Assembly (NCBI GenBank): GCA_964564635.1
Contig: CAZMAR010000002.1
Span: 62,001-126,000 of the forward strand
Direction of reading: 5' to 3'
Source of the DNA: Tepidaquicella sp964564635
GTDB lineage: Bacteria > Bacteroidota > Ignavibacteria > Tepidaquicellales > Tepidaquicellaceae
Length of the DNA stretch: 64,000 nucleotides
Positions 1 to 7,345 of this stretch are shown in pieces. The notes beneath the pieces were generated by a model that was not told the origin of the DNA, did no database searches, and worked only from the letters and a program-made list of their open reading frames with translations. Numbering within the stretch: position 1 is the first letter of the stretch; the number at the start of each line of letters is the position of its first letter. Made by a program: the position numbers and the translations under genes.

Positions 1-175
1 CATAATCATCAATAGTAATGACTGCATAAGGCACATAAACAATAGGCATATTAGCATTCCTCAGGTGCGGTGGAATCTGATCAAGTGTGGGGTCATCTAA
101 CTGAGCTAATACCTTACCATTTATAAATATAAAGGCAAAGGTAAAGAGTACTAAAGCAATAATAGATTTTTTCAT
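1..175 (-). CDS. Exported protein, N-terminal fragment (truncated by window edge)
   Basis: An open frame starts at an ATG at 173-175 on the minus strand and runs off the left edge after 58 codons. It begins M-K-K-S-I-I-A-L followed by a hydrophobic stretch and a plausible signal-peptidase site near V-L-A-Q (residues 22-25), so the product is probably exported. The visible mature part has no motif I recognise. The downstream neighbour is unknown because it lies outside the window. The family cannot be assigned from this fragment. Confidence 0.6.
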   Translation of the reverse strand, partial: MKKSIIALVLFTFAFIFINGKVLAQLDDPTLDQIPPHLRNANMPIVYVPYAVITIDDY

Positions 176-842
176 TCGAATGAATATTTATTTAATTAAA
201 TATATCTTTTTATTTTTAATTGAAATTATTTCATAAACAGGGGGGCAAAACATCTTGCAAATAAAAATCCATACATTGTAATATGTTTTGAAAACCAATA
301 TAATTGTTTTTAAATTTAAATTCAATAATAAGAAACAAGATTGTTAAAAAATTAGTTCACAAATTTTATAAAAAGTAGATTCATCATTCTTTATTTGATT
401 TATACCAACACAAGTTATAACCCTATTACATAAAATTATTAAAAAAGAAAATATTGAAATGTTGCAATTTTTGTTACGTTACTTAATTGTAGTTATATTA
501 AATTGGAAAAAAATTTTTTCCGTAATTAATTTTTTTATTTATTTGTTTTTCTTTTAAAAATATTAAAACATCTTGTGAGACTTATTATATTAAAAGTTAT
601 TAACTTTTTAATCTTCTGCTTTTATGTTTTTCTTAAGTAATTTTTATAATTGAATTACTTTGTATTAAGTGAGTATTATTCAATTACAAAAAAATTATAT
701 TTTGAGTGCTCATTCCACTTTGAAAATGAAGTATTAACTAACCTCTTTCTGTTTGAAATATTCTATTAATAATATATGGATTGATTTAAATGATTAGATG
801 TCATAATTTTTAAAAATTAATTATAATTAAGCTAAAAAAATT
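176..842. other. 667-base intergenic region, no gene seen
   Basis: This very AT-rich stretch separates two divergently transcribed exported-protein genes and must hold promoters for both. I found no ORF with coding character, no tRNA-like fold and no strong hairpin. AAAACATCTTG occurs twice (around 247 and 563), which may be chance at this base composition. No promoter could be called with confidence. Confidence 0.5.
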
Positions 843-2738
843 TTGAAAAAACTTATTCTTATTCTCATAGTTTTAATTGTAATTTTATTTTCATCCCAAT
901 CATTTTCATTCTATATCTGGGAAGGGTTTGATAATCCTTTCTTCCCCCCTTACGGTTGGACTCTTTCATCAAGTCAACCTAATTGTGATTGGACCTGGTC
1001 TATAAGATGCAGTGGATATGGAAGTGGATTAGGCAGTTGTAAAGCAAACTTTCCTGATTATCAAAGTGGTTTTTCGCTTGATTTAATTACACCAACATTT
1101 CCAGCAACAGTATTTGGTGATTCTATAATTTTTGACCATGCGTATACATCTTATAGTGGAGAAAATGACCAGCTTATAATATATTATTCTACCAATACCG
1201 GTACTTCCTGGGGTACTTTAATTCTTTATACAGGTGGGAATTCAGGACCGCTTGTAACAGCACCAAACACAGGAATGCCTTTTGTTCCTACTTCAAGTCA
1301 GTGGGCAACTAAACGATATCCACTGCCCCCTGGAACAAATAGATTAAAGTTTACAGCTGTTTCTGCCTATGGTAATAACCTTTTCATTGATAACATTAAA
1401 ATAGGAGCGAGAAATACTTCTGATGTGGGGGCTGTTGGGTTTTCAAGATATATTAAAGGTATTCTTCCAAATACCCCTGATACTCCAAAGGTATATGTTA
1501 GAAATTTTGGAACCAGTAGCGTTTCATTTCCTGTTACTTTAAATATAACTCCAGGTAGTTATTCATCTACACAAAATGTTACAAATCTTGCTGCAGGAGC
1601 AATTCAACTTGTAACATTTCCGGTATGGACTCCAACAACAGCAGGAAATTATACATTTAAAGCACATACTTCTCTTACATCCGACCAATGCTTACTTAAT
1701 GATACTGCAATAAACATATATACCGCTACAATAAATCCTAGAAATGTATTAATTGAATATGCAACGGGGACCTGGTGTCAATGGTGCCCCTGTGCAAAAA
1801 CTGCAATATTAGAGCTTGAAAATTACTATCCAAATACAGTTGTGCTTGCATATCACGGACCAACCTCTACTACAGACCCCTATCGAAATTTTAACGGGAA
1901 TAATATAATAGGATTACTTTCAATTTCAGCATATCCAACAGGAACCCCCGATAGATTAATAAATCCTAATTATTGCAGCGCAAGCGGACTATTTGAATTT
2001 CCTGGTACCCGCTATATTCAGAAACCCGCTTCACCTGTAAAAATTGATATAACGAATTATTCTTTTAACCCTTCAACAAAACTATTAAATGTAACTTTGA
2101 ATGCAACAGCATTAGAAAATTTAACAGGACAATATAGAATTAATTATGTAATAACAGAAGATAACCTTGTATATACACAAACCGGAAACTCATACTGTCA
2201 GGGAGCCTCCAATTATATTCATAAATGGGTAGTTAGAAATATGGTTAATTCTGCAATAGGCGATAGTTTAAACTCTGGGGGTGTATGGAACAATAACCAG
2301 ACAATTACAAAATCATTTACAACAACCCTTGATAATTCATGGGTGATGAATAATTGTAATTTAGTTATTTTCGTTTATAAAAATGCAAGTCCTCTTTATT
2401 CGGCTGAAATCCAACAATCAATACAGCAGAAAGTATTGATAACTGGAACAAACGAACCAGTATCTAATATACCATTATTTTATGAACTAAATCAAAACTA
2501 TCCAAATCCATTTAATCCTAAGACCAATATAAAATTCGGAGTACCAAAATATGGTTATGTAAGTTTTAAAATTTACGATATCACAGGAAAACACATTGCA
2601 ACTTATCTTAATGGTTATATAGAAGCTGGATATTATAATGTAGAAATTGACGGTTCATCCTTAGCAAGTGGTATTTATTTTTATACTCTGGAAGCAAATG
2701 ATTTTAAAGAAACAAAAAAGATGATTTTGATTAAATAA
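843..2738 (+). CDS. T9SS-exported protein with Omp28-like thioredoxin-fold region
   Basis: This is a 631-residue exported protein starting at TTG; no in-frame ATG fits better. Residues 1-22 form a signal peptide. Residues 25-190 look like a jelly-roll adhesin or MAM-like module (W-E-G-F-D near 27, F-I-D-N-I-K-I near 181). A beta-sandwich, CARDB-like stretch follows (about 193-295). Around residues 300-520 is a region resembling the Omp28-related outer membrane family, with a thioredoxin-like W-C-Q-W-C-P-C (C312, C315, C317). The last ~80 residues are a T9SS type-A sorting domain (N-Y-P-N-P-F-N-P, ending K-K-M-I-L-I-K). It sits 13 bases upstream of another T9SS cargo gene, so the two are probably co-transcribed. 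A disulfide or redox role is inferred only from the CxxC. Confidence 0.8.
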   Translation: MKKLILILIVLIVILFSSQSFSFYIWEGFDNPFFPPYGWTLSSSQPNCDWTWSIRCSGYGSGLGSCKANFPDYQSGFSLDLITPTFPATVFGDSIIFDHAYTSYSGENDQLIIYYSTNTGTSWGTLILYTGGNSGPLVTAPNTGMPFVPTSSQWATKRYPLPPGTNRLKFTAVSAYGNNLFIDNIKIGARNTSDVGAVGFSRYIKGILPNTPDTPKVYVRNFGTSSVSFPVTLNITPGSYSSTQNVTNLAAGAIQLVTFPVWTPTTAGNYTFKAHTSLTSDQCLLNDTAINIYTATINPRNVLIEYATGTWCQWCPCAKTAILELENYYPNTVVLAYHGPTSTTDPYRNFNGNNIIGLLSISAYPTGTPDRLINPNYCSASGLFEFPGTRYIQKPASPVKIDITNYSFNPSTKLLNVTLNATALENLTGQYRINYVITEDNLVYTQTGNSYCQGASNYIHKWVVRNMVNSAIGDSLNSGGVWNNNQTITKSFTTTLDNSWVMNNCNLVIFVYKNASPLYSAEIQQSIQQKVLITGTNEPVSNIPLFYELNQNYPNPFNPKTNIKFGVPKYGYVSFKIYDITGKHIATYLNGYIEAGYYNVEIDGSSLASGIYFYTLEANDFKETKKMILIK

Positions 2739-2751
2739 AATTAAAAAAACT

Positions 2752-3972
2752 ATGAAAATCTTCAAATTAACATTATGGATATTTATATTATTTCCTATTT
2801 ACATATATTCCCAATGGATTCCAGTAGGATTGGGAACTCCACTGGGCGGTGATATAGAAGATCTAAAAGTATATAATTCTAATATGTATGCAGGTGGAAC
2901 AGTAACCCTTTTCCGCTCAACTGATGGAGGTGATAATTGGACAGGCTGCTTACAAGGTTCATTTTTATATGCATGGAATCTTACAAAAAATAATTATGCA
3001 ATTTATTGTGGGCTCTGGAGTTCACCTACTATGTACTACTCCACAGATGATGGTGTAACATGGCTTCAGGTAACTAATTTTCCTTCTTTCGCAGGAGCAA
3101 TTATGGATATAGAAAGTGATAATAATTTTATATATGCACAAACCACATTGTATTTTCTGAAATCATCAAATAATGGTCAAAGCTGGATTACAGAAAACAA
3201 TCCTGGTGGGTTTAATCTTTTTTACTCTAATGGGCGGTTATATGCTACCGGATCAGCATTAAAAGTATCCACGAACTCTGGTACTAACTGGCAAGTAATT
3301 TTCAACAATCCAGTAACCAGTGTCTTTGCCGAAGATTCAATTGTATTTGCAGGTTCTCAGGATTATGGGCTTTATAGATCAGGTAATTATGGTCAGAATT
3401 TTATCAACGTAATTCCAGGAAATATCAGAGTTAATACAATTTACAAATATAGTGATTATGTATTTGTACAGGCTGATACCTATAATTTACCATATTATAT
3501 ACAGACAAATTTCTATGTTTCAACAGACAGGGGCTTTAGCTTTATAAAAAGAAATCAAGGTTTAGATAGCGTATCAATTGCCTCAATGATTTATTACAAT
3601 AATTACATTTACATTGCAGTTGCAAACTATGGAACAACCAATGTTTCAATTTACAAAAGACCATTACAGGATATTATAGGAATTAAAAAGGAACAGGGTA
3701 TAGTTCCGGAATCTTTTTCTTTACAGCAAAATTATCCAAATCCATTTAACTCAACCACAAATATAAAATTTCAAATTCCAAAATCAGGAAAAGTAAAACT
3801 AAAAATATTTGATTTAACTGGTAAAGAGATTAAGTTACTTATTAATGAGAATCTGAGTTCAGGTGTTTATGAAATATCTTATGATGCAGGGGAGTTACCT
3901 TCTGGAATTTACTTTTATAAATTGGAGTGTGATGATTTCACTCAGACAAAGAAAATGATTGTTGTTAAATAG
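2752..3972 (+). CDS. T9SS-exported BNR/Asp-box beta-propeller protein
   Basis: This 406-residue protein has an N-terminal signal peptide (residues 1-20). Asp-box (BNR) repeats of the type S-T-D-x-G-x-x-W recur through residues 55-270 (STDGGDNW, STDDGVTW, SSNNGQSW, STNSGTNW, STDRGFSF), indicating a sialidase-like or sortilin-like beta-propeller. The C-terminal ~85 residues are a T9SS sorting domain (Q-N-Y-P-N-P-F-N, ending K-K-M-I-V-V-K). Such proteins are surface-attached or released. BNR repeats alone do not imply sialidase activity, and no catalytic Arg triad was recognised. It follows the preceding cargo gene by 13 bases. Confidence 0.85.
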   Translation: MKIFKLTLWIFILFPIYIYSQWIPVGLGTPLGGDIEDLKVYNSNMYAGGTVTLFRSTDGGDNWTGCLQGSFLYAWNLTKNNYAIYCGLWSSPTMYYSTDDGVTWLQVTNFPSFAGAIMDIESDNNFIYAQTTLYFLKSSNNGQSWITENNPGGFNLFYSNGRLYATGSALKVSTNSGTNWQVIFNNPVTSVFAEDSIVFAGSQDYGLYRSGNYGQNFINVIPGNIRVNTIYKYSDYVFVQADTYNLPYYIQTNFYVSTDRGFSFIKRNQGLDSVSIASMIYYNNYIYIAVANYGTTNVSIYKRPLQDIIGIKKEQGIVPESFSLQQNYPNPFNSTTNIKFQIPKSGKVKLKIFDLTGKEIKLLINENLSSGVYEISYDAGELPSGIYFYKLECDDFTQTKKMIVVK

Positions 3973-4006
3973 AATTTATCTAAAAATTTTTATAAAATAC
4001 CTTAGT

Positions 4007-4651
4007 TTAATACAGATACTGAGATAAATCCCCTGCTCCCTGTCTTATAATTGTAAACTCTTCTTCGGTACAATCAACTATTGTTGATGGACGAATTCCT
4101 CCAGGTCCACTATCTATTACTATATCAACAAGTTTAGAATAATTTTCATAAATTACTGCTGGGTCTGTTTCAAGTTCACTGACTTCTTCAATGTCTATAT
4201 CTTTATCTTTTAATGAGGTCGTTATAATCGGATTGCCAAGTAATCTAACAATATCAAGTGGGACTTTATGATCTGGTATTCTGATTGCAACTGTCTTTTT
4301 TTTCTTTTTCATCCAGAGAACCCTTGATGGTACTTTGTTATTTGCTTTAAGTATAAAAGTAAAAGGACCTGGTAAAGCTCTTTTCATAACCTTAAAGACA
4401 GCGTTATCAACAGGCACAGTAAAGTCAGATAAATGGCTAAAATTTTCGCAAAGTATAGAGAGAGTAGCTTTTTCTAAATCTATTCCTTTAATTCTACAAA
4501 GTTTTTCAACGGCTTTCTGATTATAAATATCACATCCCAATCCATAAATTGTATCAGTAGGGTAGATAATAACTCCACCATCTTTTAAACATTCAACAAC
4601 TGTTTTTATCTTTCGGAGTTCAGGATTATCGGGATGAATTTTTAACAACAT
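4007..4651 (-). CDS. YciO-subfamily YrdC/Sua5 domain protein
   Basis: This 214-residue protein belongs to the YrdC/Sua5 fold that makes threonylcarbamoyl-AMP for tRNA t6A synthesis. The opening I-H-P-D-N-P-E-L-R, the Y-P-T-D-T-I-Y-G-L-G-C motif (residues ~31-41), P-G-P-F-T-F-I-L-K and the closing I-R-Q-G-A-G-D resemble the E. coli YciO paralogue rather than TsaC. The S-A-N signature usual in TsaC/Sua5 is replaced by I-T-T-S-L-K. Databases often name such proteins L-threonylcarbamoyladenylate synthase, but the role of YciO-type members is less certain. The gene lies 23 bases downstream of a phosphofructokinase on the same strand. Confidence 0.8.
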   Translation of the reverse strand: MLLKIHPDNPELRKIKTVVECLKDGGVIIYPTDTIYGLGCDIYNQKAVEKLCRIKGIDLEKATLSILCENFSHLSDFTVPVDNAVFKVMKRALPGPFTFILKANNKVPSRVLWMKKKKKTVAIRIPDHKVPLDIVRLLGNPIITTSLKDKDIDIEEVSELETDPAVIYENYSKLVDIVIDSGPGGIRPSTIVDCTEEEFTIIRQGAGDLSQYLY

Positions 4652-4674
4652 ACTGTCAATAAGTATAAAATAAT

Positions 4675-5718
4675 TTAGTTAAAAAATACTTTTGCTACAT
4701 TATATATTTCAAGGTCAACTGTTTTAAGTTTTGAAATCGCAAGCTTAATAGTAATATCAGTAATTTTATTTGACTGAATTGCACACATACGCCCAAACTT
4801 TTTATCTCTTACCATTTCAACGACATAAACTCCAAACCTTGTCCCAAGCATTCTATCGAAAGCCGATGGTACACCACCTCTCTGAATATATCCTAAAATA
4901 GTTGCTCTTGTATCAAATCCTGTTCGCTTCTCAATTTCATCGGCGAGAAAATAGCTTACTCCTCCAAGCCTTGCTCTTCCAAAATCATCAAACTTCTGTT
5001 GTGTTGCAGCTCGTTTACCCTTTCCAAATATTTCTTCTTCTATAAAAGTAGCCCCTTCTGCAATAACTATAATAGAAAACAGTTTCCCTCTTTTATATCT
5101 GTTTTTTATAACTTTTACAATTTCATTTATCTTTGTTTTTTTCTCTGGAATAATCACCACATCTGCCCCACCTGCAATCCCTGAATATAAAGCAATCCAA
5201 CCTGCGTGTCTTCCCATAACTTCAAGAATCATAACTCTGTGGTGCGATTCTGCTGTTGTGTGTAATCTGTCAATTGCCTCTGTGGCAATGTTTACAGCAG
5301 TGTCAAATCCAAATGTATAATCTGTACCATAAATATCATTATCTATGGTTTTAGGAACCCCCACAACATTTATACCTATTTCAAAAGCCTTTTGAGCAAT
5401 ATGCATTGACCCCTCGCCACCAATTGCAATAATTGCATCAAATTGTTCTTTTGCAATTTTATGTTTTAAGATTTCATCTCCGTTTTTTTCAAGAAAAGGG
5501 CTAAACCGAGAAGTTCCCAGAATTGTACCTCCTCTGTTTATTATACCAGCAACAGAATTTAGATTAAGGGAAATATAACTTTCATCAAATAATCCTTTCC
5601 ATCCCTGTTTAATCCCAACTGCTTCAAATCCCAGCTGATCACATTTGCGTGTGATTGCTCTAATAACTGCATTCAATCCAGGGCAATCTCCACCACTTGT
5701 TAATATTCCAACTTTCAA
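4675..5718 (-). CDS. pfkA: 6-phosphofructokinase, mixed-type donor signature
   Basis: This 347-residue group A phosphofructokinase phosphorylates fructose 6-phosphate at C1 in glycolysis. Visible motifs are T-S-G-G-D-C-P-G-L-N-A (residues 7-17), G-T-I-L-G-T-S-R (64-71), G-G-E-G-S (100-104), P-K-T-I-D-N-D (122-128, containing the catalytic Asp) and M-G-R-H-A-G-W. In this family the position equivalent to E. coli Gly104 is Gly here (ATP-like), whereas the position equivalent to Gly124 is Lys (as in PPi enzymes). This combination occurs in the mixed or group III enzymes, so the donor cannot be settled from sequence. The start is TTG, fixed by the conserved N-terminus. A paralogue lies 90 bases upstream on the same strand. 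Confidence 0.92.
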   Translation of the reverse strand: MKVGILTSGGDCPGLNAVIRAITRKCDQLGFEAVGIKQGWKGLFDESYISLNLNSVAGIINRGGTILGTSRFSPFLEKNGDEILKHKIAKEQFDAIIAIGGEGSMHIAQKAFEIGINVVGVPKTIDNDIYGTDYTFGFDTAVNIATEAIDRLHTTAESHHRVMILEVMGRHAGWIALYSGIAGGADVVIIPEKKTKINEIVKVIKNRYKRGKLFSIIVIAEGATFIEEEIFGKGKRAATQQKFDDFGRARLGGVSYFLADEIEKRTGFDTRATILGYIQRGGVPSAFDRMLGTRFGVYVVEMVRDKKFGRMCAIQSNKITDITIKLAISKLKTVDLEIYNVAKVFFN

Positions 5719-5808
5719 TTTATGAAAATTAGTTTTTTAATTCTTTTATTTTACTTTTTAATCTTTTAAAATTATATTATAATTTAAAACAAATAAATTA
5801 ATTTAAAT

Positions 5809-7167
5809 TTAGTTTTTCTTATTTTTATTTTCCTGTTCTGAATCCTGCGATAGCTCGGTGGTAATAGTATGTTTATAGGTTTTATTAACATCTTTCACTG
5901 GGGGATCATTTATTAAATATTTAAATCTTTTTACAAATTCACTGGAGGTCATTTTCCCTATTAATGCAAGTCGTGCTATGTTTTTTACTTCGTCAAAGTC
6001 GCTTTGCTCTATTCGTATCATATATTTTCGGGCTACTTTATAGCTATCAGAATCAATATCTACTTCTCTTACTTTAATTTTTCCATCTTTACTTATTATA
6101 TCTCCAAACTTTATCGGAATAAGCTTTCCTTTATCTACCGTAACAATTGCTCCACTGTGACCACTCAATAAGTATCTAACCGCTGCATAACCTAAATCCT
6201 GAGTATATTCACAATCAAATGGTATTGGGTCAGCACATCGAAGTTCATATCCAATATCTTTGTTTACAATAGTAATATCAATATTTCTTTCTCTTAATCT
6301 TCTTCTTACTTCATCTTTTGCAATTCTTCCTAAATCAATTTCAGAAAGCCGAATATTTCCATGGGTGTCTTTTTCCAAATTAACATAGGGATGATTTTTT
6401 AATTCCTCCTTGTCAACTCTGTATATTATACCTTCTGCAAGAACTGCAACTCCATAAGGATGCCCCATAGACATTCTCTTGATAGCAGCACCTTCAAGGA
6501 TATCACATATCGTATCGAATTTAATTGTTCTCTCTCTAAATTCTTCCCCAATAATAGTTAATGTTGCCCCTGCAGCCTTGCCAATTCCAAGAGCAAGGTG
6601 TCCAGCACTCCTTCCCATTGTAACCACATAGTACCATCTCTTTGTTGTAGAAGCATCCATCATAAGAGATTGTACAATATTTACACCCATATGTCGAGCA
6701 GTTTGAAAGCCAAAGGTTGGCATATTTCCGGGAAGGGGTAAATCATTATCTATTGTTTTAGGAACATGTGCAATTTCAAGCTGCCCTTTTGTTAAAGATT
6801 CAATTGTAAAGGCACTTGTTGCAGTATCATCTCCACCTATTGTAACAAGATAATCAAGTTGTAATTCAGTAAGTGCTTTTATAGTCAGCTCGAGTTTTTC
6901 CTTTGTTGTTGTAGGATTTTCTCTGGAGGTTCCCAGAATACTTCCGCCTAAAAAGTGAATCCTGGATACATCATCAATTCTTAACTCTTTCACATGAGTA
7001 GAGTCTCCCTTTACAAGATATTGAAAACCGTCAAGAATACCTATAACATTTAAACCAGAATTAATTGCTTCAATTGTAACGGACCTTATAACCCCGTTAA
7101 TGCCGGGAGCAGGTCCTCCACCTACTATAATACCAAGTGATTTTTTTCTATAATGGTCTTTAATCAT
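5809..7167 (-). CDS. Phosphofructokinase paralogue with PPi-dependent signature
   Basis: This 452-residue phosphofructokinase is distinct from its neighbour. Key motifs are G-G-G-P-A-P-G-I-N-G (residues 16-25), G-G-S-I-L-G-T-S-R (74-82), G-G-D-D-T (111-115) and P-K-T-I-D-N-D (136-142), then M-G-R-S-A-G-H. The second Asp of G-G-D-D blocks the ATP alpha-phosphate site and, with the Lys of P-K-T-I-D-N-D, is the established signature of diphosphate:fructose-6-phosphate 1-phosphotransferases (EC 2.7.1.90). That reaction is reversible and could serve both glycolysis and gluconeogenesis. The length is longer than bacterial ATP-PFKs (~320) and within the range of the long PPi-type enzymes. The C-terminal ~30 residues are polar and probably disordered. 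It is likely transcribed with the downstream pfk. Confidence 0.88.
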   Translation of the reverse strand: MIKDHYRKKSLGIIVGGGPAPGINGVIRSVTIEAINSGLNVIGILDGFQYLVKGDSTHVKELRIDDVSRIHFLGGSILGTSRENPTTTKEKLELTIKALTELQLDYLVTIGGDDTATSAFTIESLTKGQLEIAHVPKTIDNDLPLPGNMPTFGFQTARHMGVNIVQSLMMDASTTKRWYYVVTMGRSAGHLALGIGKAAGATLTIIGEEFRERTIKFDTICDILEGAAIKRMSMGHPYGVAVLAEGIIYRVDKEELKNHPYVNLEKDTHGNIRLSEIDLGRIAKDEVRRRLRERNIDITIVNKDIGYELRCADPIPFDCEYTQDLGYAAVRYLLSGHSGAIVTVDKGKLIPIKFGDIISKDGKIKVREVDIDSDSYKVARKYMIRIEQSDFDEVKNIARLALIGKMTSSEFVKRFKYLINDPPVKDVNKTYKHTITTELSQDSEQENKNKKN

Positions 7168-7345
7168 TTGAAAAATTTAATTTATCATATAATATAATTA
7201 ATTTTAACTTTAATCTCAACTCATCGAAAAAAGTCTTGTTTATTTAATTTTGTTTTTATAGCAATTTATAACAATTTTCTAAATTCCATATAATTTTCTT
7301 ATGCTTACAATAAAACAACCTAAATAGTATGATTGAATAAATAAG

